A stretch of DNA of 64,000 nt from Chara braunii (lineage: Eukaryota > Streptophyta > Charophyceae > Charales > Characeae). How positions within the stretch are numbered: the stretch's first letter is position 1; each line of letters begins with the position of its first letter. Location of the stretch: assembly GCA_003427395.1 (NCBI GenBank), contig BFEA01000154.1, positions 1,424,317 through 1,488,316 on the forward strand, in the 5' to 3' direction. The position numbers and the translations under genes were made by a program. This document shows, piece by piece, positions 22,087 to 34,528 of the stretch. The notes under the pieces are model-generated. The model had not been told where the DNA came from and did no database searches. It saw only the letters and a program-made list of their open reading frames with translations.

Positions 22087-23110
22087 AGGAAACACGTCCA
22101 CTAAAGACGTGCAATGGCCGTGGTCCACCACTCTGCGCATGTGCGAAATGAGTCTGAATCCTTCACTAAAACGCGGAAAGCAAATGTGTGCACAGGTGCG
22201 CCCACAGCCGCACCCACCTGCCCCACCCTACCGACAAGGTGATTGGGTTGGGCTTGGGTCTACCTATCTACCTATGCCTCCTTGGGTGGGTGAAAGGTGT
22301 GTGCAGCTAGTGGGCATTTCTGGGTCATGGGCTGGTCAATATTTGCTCTGGGTCACCCGTCGGGTGGGTGACAGGTGGGTGAAGCGTTTGCCTGGGTCAC
22401 TCAACCAATAGACTGAGGACCACCCAAGAAAATGCAGCCCCCCCCTTTCCCCCTTGGGCTTTGGTGCCTTTCAACCCCCTCCCCACCAAAAAAAAAAAAC
22501 GAACAAGGCCTTCAGTCCACCTGTGCAGTTGACAGGCTTGAGGTTGTGAGGAATGAAAAAAGCGGGCCTGGGTACAGTCGCGTAGGGTCGCCTGTTACAT
22601 CGGGGCCAAAAAAAGGAAAAACAAAACTATGCTCCAGCAGTCCAGCCCTTCGCCCAGTTTCTCTTTAAAAAAAGAAGGGAACGATTCTAGCCATAGTAAG
22701 CGGCTAGATCTGTCCTCTTTGAACTTCGCCCTTGGTTAGTGAACTTGGCAAATTCTAAAGCCCGCCCCCAACCTACCTGGCCTTACTGCTGCGCGACACC
22801 ATGACGGAGTGATGCTGGCAAGTGGAAGGTAGAGAGGTGGCGACACTGGTGGAGTCGTCGTGGGCATGGCTGCATAGGCACAAGTGGGTGCAGGCGGGTA
22901 ATGATGTTCTCACGGGTGCGGGTGGATCCGGGTGAGGACCTTATTCGGATCGCGGGCGGGTCGGGCGCGGCCCTGAAATTTCAAAAACTATTTTCCGTGG
23001 GCGGGGTCCTCTTGAGGTGGAAATGAAAATTCTCTTTTTTTTTTCTTTTTCTTTTTTTTTTTTTTCCGGGGAGGGTGACACTTGGGAGAGTAATAAGAGC
23101 ATCTCCCTCT
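22087..23110. other. No recognisable gene
   Basis: Contains another half copy of the motif (22,148-22,185), GGTGGGTGA-type short repeats (22,280-22,380) and poly(T) (23,034-23,065). Confidence 0.5.
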
Positions 23111-24110
23111 AGTGGTCCCTCAGGTGAAGGCTCCATTTAATGGTGGGGAGCGGCACCTGCTGGAAACGGGGCAAGTGTCCCTAATGTTACAAGATAATGT
23201 TGAGTTTGCTGGAAACCGGGTCCAGCGTCCCGAATATTATGCTATTGTCCTGGTTTCGGGCCTTCGTGCTGCTGAATGGTCCGGTTGTTTGTGCTATATT
23301 TATTGCTGAAATTCCTCCTTCCTCCTCTTCTGGCTCCGCTGTTGAAAGGTCTGTTGTTCAGAGGATGTAGCTTCTGTTGTTGTCTCGTTCCTGCTTCCAT
23401 CTTTTCCTCTTCCGTCGTTGTGTAGTTCCAGGGGAACATGGTTTCCACGTCACAGTCCCTGTAATGAGCAGGCTTCCGTGTGGCACCTCTGCGGAGTATG
23501 TTGTGGGAAGCTTGGTTTCGGCTGTCCTCCTTTGTCATTGTCTGTCCCCCTGTAGTAGAGACCACATCACAGGTAGCCACTCATGATGCGGCTGTCTTCT
23601 GTGCTGTCTCCCTGTGCCTCACGGTACTTGGTCTGGACAGCTGGCTCAATGGGGGAACGGGGCAGAAAGGCTAGCAGATTCAGGTGGGGAGGGGGAAGGG
23701 GGCGGGGGTTTGACTGGGAGTGGGGGGTGTGGGGAGGGAGTGGATGGTGGGGGGGCCGTAGGTATAGGAGGGGGAGCAATAGGGATTTGGGGGGGGGGCC
23801 TGCACCGGGAGGGCCGGTAGTGTTGGCGGTGTGAGAGGCGGGGGAACCATCGAAAGTGGGAGGTGTGCCCCGGCCTCGGGAGGGAGAGAGGAGCCAGAAG
23901 AGGAGGACGGAGGAATTTCAGCAATAAACATAGCACACCCTTCAGCAGCTGAAGGCCTGCAACCAGGACAATAGCATAATATTTGGGACGCTGGACCCTG
24001 TTTCCAGCAAACGTAACATTATCTTGTAATGTTAAGGAAGGACGCTGGACCCGGTTTCGAGCAGGTGTCGCTCCACACCAATAGATGGAGCCTTCACCCG
24101 AGGGACCACT
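23111..24110. mobile_element. 1.0-kb foldback element with arms of about 225 bp
   Basis: 23,111-23,337 and 23,890-24,110 are inverted copies from AGTGGTCCCTC(A/G)GGTGAAGG inward to AATTCCTCC..CCTCCTCTTCTGG. Arms carry TGCTGGAAACCGGGTCCAGC and TATTATGCTATTGTCCTGG. The 552-bp centre is G-rich and has no transposase. Partial copies lie at 7180, 17,729 and 38,808. Confidence 0.85.
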
Positions 24111-27100
24111 TGAGTCGGGCGGGTGGCAAAAACAAAAAATTGGGCGGGTTGGGTCACGGGTGAGAAAAAAAATTGTCCACCTCTGGCGGAAAGATACACC
24201 TGATGTCGATCTTGTCTTTTGTTTTTTTTTGTCTTGTCTTCTTTACATGTGGAGAGCTCTGGATTGAGGCCTGAAGTCCGTGAGAGGGAGAGCTGTATGG
24301 CAGTTAGGCCCAAAGTCCATGAGAAGCTGATCTGCAATACAGTGAGAACCCGGTAGTAGAAGCGAGAGGTAGCAATGGCCCGACAGCAAAACGAGAAGCA
24401 AAAAAACATAAAAACTGGAACTTTGTAGTGCCACCCCACCAAACGTTGTTGATCTCACCTAGGCTCGGCAGCCATTGGCAAGCAGACGAAAATGAGGATT
24501 GGACCTGAACAACCGGTAGGTACTGGTGGTTTAACAACACTCCTTTCATTGAAGCAAACCAAGACATCCAGAAGCACAGGAGGTTTACAATGTGACACCA
24601 ATGATATCGAGTGTGGAAGCAAAAGAGGCGTATTTGAGGTGTTAGTGATGTGATTTTATTTCATCCTAACCAATGGAAACCCATGGTGAAAGTTATGTTG
24701 TTAACAATATGCTTTATTTGCATTGTTTATTAATTGTGAAGAATTTTTGATACGCAAATATTCAATTGAATGATAGTATTAAGTGAAGAAGTACCTCAAA
24801 TGTTTCGCCTACCAACATGGTAAAGGAAAATGATAATAAGAGACAAGATTAACGGAGTATGCATGGTAAGGGGAAGTAGTGTTTTTTTTTCTATTGGTGT
24901 TCCTTCTTTTTGTTGCACATTCTATTCGATGAAGAGATATACTTACTTTCAAATTGAAAGAGAACCATTCTTTGGACTAATGCAAAATTCCCTCATATTC
25001 ATCTCGAAATTTTCCCCCTTCCAAATGCTGACAACCCGGGACCTGGTGGCCCAGTTGGTAGGCTACGTAAACATACATTTTTTTGCTGGGACCTTCTCTG
25101 AAACCCGCACGATTAGCTTCCTTGCTCGGGCAGCTTGATCGTGCGAGTTTCAGAGAAGATCCCAGCAAAAAAATAAATCCAAAACATCAATAAAAAAAAC
25201 TATGGTACGAAGAAAAAAAACTAAACAACTTTTGTTTCATGATCAAATTGAAATTATCTACCAAATTTGAAAAATATTTTTATTTATTTATTTATTTTTT
25301 AGGGGAATGGTTTCGGGTGAATCTGTTAGTGTAGCATATTAGCCGATTAGTATGAAAAAAAAGTTGAGAGTTATGGTGAAGGATACTTTTTGTAATGACA
25401 GTTAAAACCATTTTGTCACTAATCATAAATCATGTGAAAGAGACTATTTTTCAACAAGTTGTTTTCACGTCAAAGACGCGGCTTAGGTACGAGATTAAAA
25501 TGGAGAAGGTTAAAATGTGAAGTAGAATGAGAATAATAATGTAAGTAATGTATAATGAATGTATGTAGAAAATACATATTCGTGGATTAATGAGAAAAAA
25601 TCATTGAGAGTTAATAGTTGGTGAATCATTTCAAATGGTTAGTATCTCAGTTCGTAATTGGATTGTAGAGATAGTTATCGTATTCAATCAATAATACGTT
25701 GAGTTGTTCTTATCGAGTTCATCACAGTCACTTCACCAAATTCACCTTATATACATAGTGGCAAAAAATGTGAATGTCTAACAAAGAAGGGAGAGGAGAA
25801 GATTAAAAAAATCCAAGTATGGAAGTTTTGGCAAGAGGTAGAAATATAAATAAGCCAAAGAATTAAGCCACACTTAAGTTATATATTCTCGACAATGTCA
25901 TCGATATGTCGTAAGTGCTAATAAAAACCATACTTATTCGTCATCGGTTACAAACCATGCGAGAGAGACTACTTTCAATTAGGTACTTGCTTATGTTCTC
26001 GATTAAAAAAAAAAAGTTTTAGGAAGATAATAATAGTGAAGGTAGTTGACAATAACAAAATTTATGTGAGTCGGTAGCTTAGAAAAAAAACATTCAGGGT
26101 TATAGATTGCGAATCCTCTCAAATTGAAGGTTATCCATTTTGCTGTTATTTTCATGCTATGTGGGAGAGATCGTTTTTTCACAAGCATCTCTCAAAAGAT
26201 ATAAGTTGATGTTGAAATGACATGTGATCATGCTTATTATATTTCATGTTATTATATTTCATGTCTGAAAGATATTTTTTTTGCCACCAAACAAATTCGG
26301 GATGACGTGTTATTTAAGAGATACAATGAAATGATAGCTTGGGCATGACTGTTCAAGAGGAACACTATCTTTTATGATGGTTATAAATTGTCCGGAGTTC
26401 ACAATATCCATAAGGATTTGAGGTATTTGCAGATTTGAGCAACACTATCATTTAAACCATCACTATTTTTTTTAGGGAACATAAATGTAACTATTCTAAA
26501 AAATTCAGATGAAGGGTATAATCTTATCAAAATGGTTTGCGACGCCATCCAAAAGGGAAAAAATGTTGCAATGGGTTGTCGGGAAAGCTTGACGTGCAGG
26601 GGGAGCATGGGGGAATTTACCTTGGCAAAAAGAGGTAATACATGGGTGCAAAACATGTTTTGCTTCCGAAAGAAGATATCCCCGCTATTACTTATCCATC
26701 AAGATTTGAATTCATCTTTCGTTGAGCACAAGGTACCCTGAGCATTAACGTACAGTTGAGCTACATGAATGTATAGAAATTATTTTTTGAATCCAATATA
26801 GATATGATGAGGATGTATTGTGTTAAGCTATATGAATGTATAAGAGTTATTGCTCCAATATAATCTTACGAGGATGCATTGTGTTCAGCAATGACAATAG
26901 TGATTGGTTTCGTGTGATGCTCTTGAAGGGAGCATCAGAAGTGTCTCATGAAAGAGAGAGTCCCTCTCTTACATGGTAAATAACTAATTTTGTGACTTTC
27001 CAAACCCGAGCACACTATTGTAAGCTTTCTTTTCCACCTTGAAAGTTTTTTTTTTTTTTTTACGGTTAATGTAACTTAATTATTTTAAGTCCAACCAATT

Positions 27101-27132
27101 CAATTGCCCGTCAAATCTGGACAAGATGACCT
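24111..27132. other. AT-rich stretch without genes
   Basis: From about 24,600 the sequence is AT-rich with only short ORFs. Apart from the hairpin at 25,078-25,173 I see no structure. Confidence 0.6.
25078..25173. repeat. Long hairpin next to a box-A-like sequence
   Basis: TTTTTTGCTGGGACCTTCTC..CGCACGAT (25,078-25,114) pairs with GATCGTGCGAGTTTC..CCCAGCAAAAAAA (25,135-25,173) around a 20-base loop. Just upstream, TGGCCCAGTTGGTAGGC (25,047-25,063) fits a pol III box A, but no box B follows, so a SINE remnant is only possible. Confidence 0.75.
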
Positions 27133-27911
27133 TTCAGGTTTAGGGTTGCCGGCGTTCGGGATGGGCCGAACGCCCGGAACCCGAACGCCCGAACAATCGT
27201 CACCCCCTCTCGCCGCATTCGGGCATTCGGCCGAACGCGGACCCAAAAAAAAAAAAAAAAAAAAAAAATCCTAAAAAATCTAAAAATAAAATATGTTATA
27301 TAGAAGAATAAACTAAACAACATTGGCCTCAACGTTACATCCAAATTTTTTACCAAATTTGAAGGAAAAATCAAATACTAAAAATAAATAATAATAGTGA
27401 AAATTAGAAAAAAAAAACGAGAACGAAATTTATTGTGGGGGGGAACACGTTTTGGACACTGCCATCTTTGGTGATTTTTCTGTTTTTTGGGGGGCTGTGA
27501 CAAACGTTATAAAAATTTATATATGTGCTTTTTACGTAATAGAGAATATACAAATAAAGTCTGAAAAAATAATAATTTTTTTCATGCCCCGAAATAAAGG
27601 AAAAACAAATAGTGAAAAGAGAAAAAAAACAAATTAGTGAGTGGGCAAGCAAGTTTTGACACCACCATCTTTGCCGATTTTTCATTTTTTGTGGTTGAAT
27701 AGAATGGCTTCAAAATTAAGAGGGAAATATCTTACATCACAAAGAACTTACAGACAAAATTTCAGAAAAAAACATATAATACTTAGGTGCCAAAATATTT
27801 TTTTGCGGGGTATGAACCCCTTCAGGTTCGGGCCCCGTACGGCGATCGGAACGCCCAAACGATCGGGGGTCAGCTTAGGGGCCTCCGTACGTTCGGCCTG
27901 ACAACCCTGAC
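27133..27911. mobile_element. Possible non-autonomous hAT-like element, 0.78 kb
   Basis: The left end TAGGGTTGCCGGCGTTCGGG and the inverted right end CGAACGTA..CAGGGTTGTCAGGCC (read on the - strand) resemble each other and the CAGGGTTG ends of hAT elements. Both end regions are rich in CGAACGCCC repeats around an AT-rich core. No 8-bp target duplication is visible. Confidence 0.4.
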
Positions 27912-28719
27912 GATCACTATAGTATTTTTGGGAATCCAATGCAGCCCGAGTTTAAGCTTCCAACGAGGGAATATGTGGGGGTTGCACCCGACCTGGAGGT
28001 TGGACGACACCAACCAGGGGTCAGTCGGTTTTATCAGGACTGAGCTTCTTCGATGGGCCAATCGTCGTGCTTCCCCTCCAGGCCCTTCCCCTTACGAACA
28101 TCAGCAGACTTTGCTCAATATCGGTTGAGGGGACCAACGACCTATTTCTAGGTGGCGGGCGTGAAGCTTACCCAGGAAGGTACCTGAGACGAACAATGAT
28201 TGAGCCCAATACCTTACAAATGTTACTTGCGTGACTTACTTATTATCGTGCAAATAACCAGCTTGAGGGCAGAGACTTCACAACTCCGCCCGGGTTACTG
28301 ATAGTATCAACCAGCTTAGCTTATATACTATTGCCACTGAAAAGTCCTTGCTACTGACTTCCTGTGTTTTGAAGAAGAAAACAATCATTGGTACGAAGTT
28401 GCGTCAATTCTAATCCTTTCTTTATTCAAACTGCATAAAAAATATGAATAATACACTCACTTTTACCTATCTTCTATGCTAACATGATCTAGAGAACTGA
28501 ATCCAAGTCCTACTGACCGTATCCGAATGGCCCACCGCGACCCTACTTCAGTTGAGTGTCCTGTTCGGGGGAATTTCCTAGTGTTACCCTTTCTATCTCT
28601 CTAGCTCCTCTGCATGTGACGTTCGACCATTGTGAGAGGACTAGACCTCTAGTGCAGTATACAGTCGCTAGCTTGTTTCTTCGCGCCGATGTCTTCAGGA
28701 ACTATTTATGTTGCTTTTT

Positions 28720-30260
28720 ATTACCTTTTTTGAAGCTTGTTCACCCGAATAGCTTGTTTCAGGTCGTGCTTGATCTTGCATTTGATTTTGATATTCGACA
28801 TAGGTCTATTTTTGAATCGCACCCTGTTATGGTCGGCCCATATCACCTCGCTGAGAATGCCTCCCTTGACACATGAGCAACATATTCCCAACTTGCTTTG
28901 GCTTTTGTCCTGAACGGGACGAAGCCTAGCAGCACCCAACGTCCTTCCCAATCCACATTTGTCCCTCCCATCTTGTTTTAGTGGTATTCCCACCACTTAT
29001 GCACCCTCTTCGAGGTGAGATACTCCCTCTAGAGGTGATGTGTGAATTTGAAAGGTCAGTTGCAACTTTTGCAGTGAAGCTCCACCTTCACTCTTTTGAC
29101 GAGTAACCATACTGCAGAAGGGGTTACCAAGAGAGACAACATCCATAGGATGCTTACTGGGTTTCCATAGTAAAGCTTGCATTTGCCTGCTCCTATGGTT
29201 GCAGGAGACTTCGTGTAGGAGTTCGTCGTTACCACGTATTCACCCAGATTAACTTTAGCAAGTCTTGTTGCATCCTCCTTCCCGCTCCAAGTGAGAGGAT
29301 TCAGGTTACGTTCTCTCAGGGGAACCCTACCAACCCAGGTGTGAGTTCAGGTTCTCTATGTTTTTTCAACTATTTCTATTACTCAAATTTGAGGTGGGAT
29401 ATTCCACAATATAATTTATTTACTCTCTTCTCCTAGCATTCGCAGTGAGTTGGTATGCTTCTTTGCCTTCCATCTCTCTACCATTATGAAACCGCTTGGT
29501 TGTATCTCTACCGTCTTCTATATCACTTCTAAATCTTTTTCTTTTGCTACCACAAACCATGCATCATGAGGGTTAATACCATTCAAGCCCAATAAGTCGA
29601 GTCATTTTGGGGGGACCGTTTGGATCAGAGTTTCCCAGTTGTCTTCTACCCAATGAAAGCCTACTAGTTTTCCTTTGATTTTTGCCAATAGTTCTCATCC
29701 GCTAATCAAAGTTGACCATAGGTTTCGCAATTTATCTAAGGACTCAAGGTAGGCCAAATGTGGATGTGAAACCATTCGCAACGAAAATTATCCCCTATTG
29801 GTTGATAATTTTTGCATTATCAAACAAGATAAGGGCAAGATCCTCTTCCTTCGTTTTGGTTGCTGCTATGTTTCCAGTGGATGCTTTCCCCGGGTTTTCC
29901 TAGCAGAGTTCCAGAAGGTGGACATAAGTTTTTTATAGTTTAAATAATTCATAAGGATTCACTCCGCTAATTGGACCAAATTTTCTTTAGTGTCCGATAT
30001 TGCTACCTTGCTCAACCAAGTCCTCAGTCGGTCTTGATTCTTGCATGTTGGATCAATCATTCCCAACCCCCCCCCATTCTCTCGAGAAAGTCAGACTGTC
30101 CCTAACCGTTTTCACCATGAATCTCTCCGTCTGTTTAGTTGCTGGTTTCCACATAAATTTAGCAACCAGCCTACGGATTGTGTGAGTACTCCATAGTTGA
30201 GCTCCATTATGCGGCTCAGGATTGATAGGAAAGTCATGTTCGCCACAAGTGCTTTCCAAT
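28720..30260 (-). pseudogene. LINE ORF2 C-terminal region remnant
   Basis: 30,053-30,259 reads FPINPEPHNGAQLWSTHTIR and KFMWKPATKQTERFMVKTV then LTFSREWGGVG, the connection domain typical of plant LINE ORF2. Lower down MTRLIGLNGINPHDAWFV and EGGILSEVIWADHNRVRF-like pieces (28,720-29,600) continue it with stops and frameshifts. Confidence 0.7.
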
Positions 30261-30460
30261 AATCGATAAGTATTAATTCATGTTCGTCGCAAGTGCTTTA
30301 CCAACAATTGATAAGTGTCGGACTCTCCCCCAAAGATTCAGCCTTGTTGCGATATTATGTTATAATAGCAACCTTGTGCTGCTGCTCGAATTTGCAAACT
30401 AATTAGTACCCCCAAAAATATATTTTTTTTCTCCCTCTTTCGCTTCCCTCATACCCCATT

Positions 30461-31585
30461 CTACCACTCCAAATCCATACCCCATTCTACCTTAAACTCG
30501 AAATCCTTTGGGAGGAGGAACATTGATTTGTTCCAATTCACGGACGCGTCTGAAAGAGTTGCGTACTCCACCATGATTTTCTTCATAGTGGATAACGCTT
30601 GTGCTGAATACTCACAAAATGCGAACAGGTCGTCTTCGAGTCCTCTGACTATGCAATAGGATATAGCCCTTAGTCGTAGACCTTTGATGTCTGGATGTCT
30701 CTGGATCCGGTTCAACAAAACTTCCATTTGAAGCATGAACAGTAGTGGGGCCAAGGGGCAATCTTGCTGAAGTGATTTGGTCAGCTTGAAAGGCATCGAG
30801 AGGTGTCCATTGACAACGGCTGAGGACGTGGAGAAGGTATACATTACAATGCTTGAAAGGCATTGACAGGTGTCCATTGACAACGACTGAGGACGTGGAG
30901 AAGGTATACATTACAATGACCCATTTGCAAAATCTCACCCCAAAACTCATGTGTCTCAAGTCTGTGAGAATGAATGACCGCCCGACCTTGTTGTATGCTT
31001 TCTCCAGATCTAGGAGGAGCACCGTCATGTCAATTTTTTTAATTGCACTACCTCCAAAACTTCAATAGTTGTAACAATGTTAGTGAAAATTGACCTCCCT
31101 TGCACAAATGCATCTTTGTTTTCTTTTACCAAATCCGGTAGGTGTCATGTGAGTCTTTATGCAAGCATCTTTGCTAGAATTTTGTAGGAGACGTTCAATT
31201 ATGAGATGGGTCTTCAGTTCGTTATGTCTCTCTTGTTGCCTTTCTTGAATAGCACCGTGATAACCACATGGGTCATGCGTTTGCCTAACTTTCCCCCAGT
31301 CAATACTTCATTGTATAGTTCTATCAATGTTGGTCCGATTGCTGACTAGTTTTTGGAATAGAACTTTACTTTCAACCCATCCATACCTGAAGACTTTCCT
31401 TTCGCTATGGTGCAAAATATGTGTGTGGTTTCCTCTATTGTCATTGGTCTTTTCAAATCTAGTATTGCAGTGTTAAACTCACGTGAGTGTCCACTCACAT
31501 GTCTGATATCGAAAAAAAATCTGTGTTGATGTCGTTTTGTGGTTGTCTTGAGGTCAGAACGTTTTTGTAGAAAACCTTCGTGCAC
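30461..31585 (-). pseudogene. LINE reverse transcriptase remnant
   Basis: Conserved pieces: MTIEETTHIFCTIAKGKSSG then MDGLKVKFYSK (finger region, 31,346-31,585); LYNEVLTGGKLGKRMTH and ITVLFKKGN; FVQGRSIFTNIVT; VLLLDLEKAYNKVGRSFIL (motif A, near 31,000); SLQQDCPLAPLLFMLQMEVL (RQGCPLSP-type motif B); GLEDDLFAF in place of the catalytic YADD motif; and VNWNKSMFLLP. 30,796-30,912 holds a duplicated 60-bp block (TTGAAAGGCAT..CATTACAATG), which repeats the VVNGHLSMPFK segment. Confidence 0.85.
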
Positions 31586-31892
31586 TCCAGCATGCCTACT
31601 GTCATGGATGCTAGCGGCGCAGACTCGTCCAATGGGTGCTTCAACTCCACCATTTGCTGCTATGTTCTTTTGGCTTGCAACTTTTGAGAGGTATATTTTG
31701 TCACTTTGTCATGTACCACTATCCCTTTCTCTTCCAACACTTCCCTTCATCTCCTCTTCTTCTCCACATGTAGATTGTCTCATTTTGCCAATCCTTTTTC
31801 TCTCTCTGCTGCCTTGATTAGGATTGATATTGGATGACCCTCCCTTTTCTTTTTTGCTTCTTTTACCCTCCTTTTGCATTTTGTCTTTTTTT

Positions 31893-32090
31893 TGTAACGA
31901 AACACATAGTGGATTATCTCCTAGTGGATAAGAAAGTATTAGAAGGCATAACAATCATCCAACAGATCGTTAACCCGCTGTCGGATCACAAACAGGTGGT
32001 GGGCCGTGTCAACCTACGAGTGCAAATTGAGAGAGGCAATGGGTTTTCAGAGTACATTTATAAAGTCCGGAAGATCCATGTTTAATCCAA
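31893..32090 (+). pseudogene. LINE endonuclease C-terminal fragment, inverted relative to the RT
   Basis: Reads VDYLLVDKKVLEGITIIQQI then VNPLSDHKQVVGRVNLRVQI and ERGNGF. The DYLLV..LSDHKxVV pattern is the end of an exonuclease/endonuclease/phosphatase (EEP) domain. It lies head to head with the RT fragment on the other strand. Confidence 0.6.
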
Positions 32091-32299
32091 TGGGTGGAAA
32101 AGCACATGGCGAGCTAGGAAGCTACTCATCGGTACTTCAACTAGACCACGTATTAGATGGACAACAGGATAAACATAGCCTTGAAGTTACCTGGTCTTAT
32201 GTACTATGTCCACTCTGTTGTTTCTTTTTGGAACTATTCAGTGTCCCGCTTCCCTTGTGCCGACCTCTTTAGCTTCGGAGTGTGTTGAGCTTTTGAAGG

Positions 32300-33950
32300 A
32301 CCTCTCCATCTCTACTGCCTCACTACTTTTTTCTCCTTTTTTTCTTCTTCCTCCAACTATTCACTCTCACTCTTACTCTGGATCTCGGCGACCCCGAGGT
32401 TTCAACATTTCATTCCGTAGTTCCTCTTCTGGGATACTTTTTCGTTTGATTCGGGCCTGCCTTGTTTCCTCTCTCAAATTCCTTACGAGGTCACCTCCAA
32501 TTGCAGTCAGGCCTCTTGGTGGTCCCCAATTCGCTGTAACGTCATGAGCTGCCTTGATCTCGTTGATGGAGTTGTCTGTCCTTCCCGATTCTCCATTGTC
32601 CAAATGTCATTTCACATGTTTCTTCCTTTTTCCGTCATCTCCAGGCCACTCCCATTCTTTTGATTCTCATACCATTAGCTCCCTATCTCTCTCCTAAACA
32701 TTTGTCCCGTCTTATCCTCGTGCTTGCTCCCTGGGTCTCTAACCATCTACTCGCCCCTTGAGGCAGCATGCTCCTCCATTCCAACGGTCCTACTGCATAT
32801 TGAGGTTGAGGGAATTCGGGATGCGAAGGGTATTGAAAAGAGGAGTCGTACTGATGGTCATAATGTACCATCTGCTCCTATTGGTGCTGATTACCAAGAG
32901 AGAATTGGGGTTTCAGGTGTTGTTGGGGCCCTTGCCATCCACTCCGTAGGGCCGGATCTGCATTAAGACCAACCACTTCTCCTTTCGGATGAAACTGTCA
33001 TCGGGGTCGTTCCCCTCACTTTATCCATGGTGGTATCAGTGAGGGATGTGCATCCGCCTCTCTACTGTGTTGGTGTACTTCCAAACGTCAATTTCGCCAA
33101 AGAGGTGAGTCATGAGTTGCACTTGTGTTTTCCCTGTTTTGTCCCTTTTGAGTGTGCTTCTTTCACTAATCTAAAAGTGTGGCACTATGCTCTTGGGGTG
33201 TGTTCCTCGAGATTCCTCTCCCTATTCGCTCCTGGGGTATGTTCCTCGAGATTCCTCTCCCTATTCGCTTTTGAGTGTGCTTCTCTTACTAGTCTGCATG
33301 TGTGACACACTGTGTCTCGGTTCAGATGCGGCTGGTTGCACTTGGTTTAGAATAAATTTGTCGGAGCGTTATTTGTGTCCTCCTGGGCGTGTTGTTCCCT
33401 TTCTTCTTTTGTCGTTTTCTATGCGGGACTGCAGTTATATTTTTTCTGTATAGTAGTACTAGAGGCACTTTCTTTGCAAGGAGAGACTATCTCTGCTTTC
33501 CATCATTCCCCTCTCAGTGACCGGATGACGAACTCATCATCTACCGCAAAACGTGTATTAGGATCCATGACCACCTTGACATTCATAAGTGTTGGGTGTG
33601 ACATGTCATATTCTGGTGGGAGCATATTCAACACTCCCCTGAATATGCTTACTATGACGCTCTTCTAGTAATATACGTGTCCAATTGGACACATAGAGCT
33701 ATTATCCAGAAGTTGGTTGCAACATCTTGAAGGCATAGGTCCTCGCCATCCATGGTTTACACACAACGATATACTTCACCCCTCCCAGTTTGAGCTTGAT
33801 CCCCCAATGGTTGATTAGTCGTTGTACTACCTCCCTAGTATTGGCTACATAGGAGACAACGTTTGCAACTTCAAAACAAATTATTCATCTCTTTACGTTC
33901 GGGCTGAACAATCGCTGCGCCATCCACCCGTCTTCGTCTGTTCTGATAAG
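32300..33950 (-). pseudogene. Possible LINE ORF1 remnants
   Basis: 32,373-32,603 on the - strand encodes a charged segment (GGDLVRNLREETRQARIKRK), 32,683-32,871 a Pro/Gln-rich one (HPEFPQPQYAVGP), and near 33,720-33,830 a piece reading LINHWGIKLKLGGVKYIVV then KPW. Position and composition fit a gag-like ORF1, but no zinc knuckle was seen and frames are broken. Confidence 0.3.
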
Positions 33951-34175
33951 GTTTTCTCTGACACCCCTCGACAATTTATTCACTTCTTTCTTCCTCATTT
34001 TTCACAAGTTTCCCTATATCTACGTCGTTTGGATAAATACCTTTATTGTAGCAGCACCCTACTAAGTCTCTCTCTCCTCTTGCTTTTAGGATTTAGAGAG
34101 ATAGGTGAGCCTTCATTGTAGCAGCACCCTACTGAGTCTCTCTTTCCTCTTGTTTTAAGGATTTAGAGAAAGAGG
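33187..34175. repeat. Short tandem duplications
   Basis: GTGTTCCTCGAGATTCCTCT..CTATTCGCT occurs twice (33,200-33,270). TGTAGCAGCACCCTACT(A/G)AG..GGATTTAGAGA occurs twice (34,048-34,170). These lie beside the LINE remnants. Confidence 0.8.
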
Positions 34176-34485
34176 TGGACAATATTTATCATGTTTGTGG
34201 TTTATCCTCCGTTTGTCTTGCTTACTACAAACACGATTTTTGTGTTCCTGTCTACTTGTTCCCATTGAGTTATCAGTAGGCCTTCACTCCGTTGTCTATA
34301 CTTCTGCAGAAGAGCAACCAGGAGCACTGGTACCGAACATGCATCCAATTGGGCCCGTATAATTGTTCTTAAACCACCGCTACCTTTCTCAGTGTTGGGA
34401 AAAACGGGAATATACGTCACACCGCATTTTTTGGGGGTGTGGACAAGGCTTAGCCAAAAGAAAACGTTTGGGCCCTACGGACCCG

Positions 34486-34528
<43 letters not shown>

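Larger units (their letters stand above)
28720..31590 (-). mobile_element. LINE (non-LTR retrotransposon), decayed ORF2
   Basis: On the - strand the order is RT N-terminal motif (near 31,350-31,585), RT core (30,461-31,350), connection domain (about 29,700-30,260) and C-terminal part (28,720-29,600). Several stops (for example in the segment reading N*RPIS*LNVSYKILAKMLA*) and a 60-bp internal tandem duplication make it a pseudogene. No target duplication or poly(A) tail found. Confidence 0.8.

Noticed and set aside
23583-23936. Gly-rich and Pro-rich ORFs on both strands
   Set aside because: Low-complexity GGGGGA composition in the centre of a foldback element; no conserved domain.
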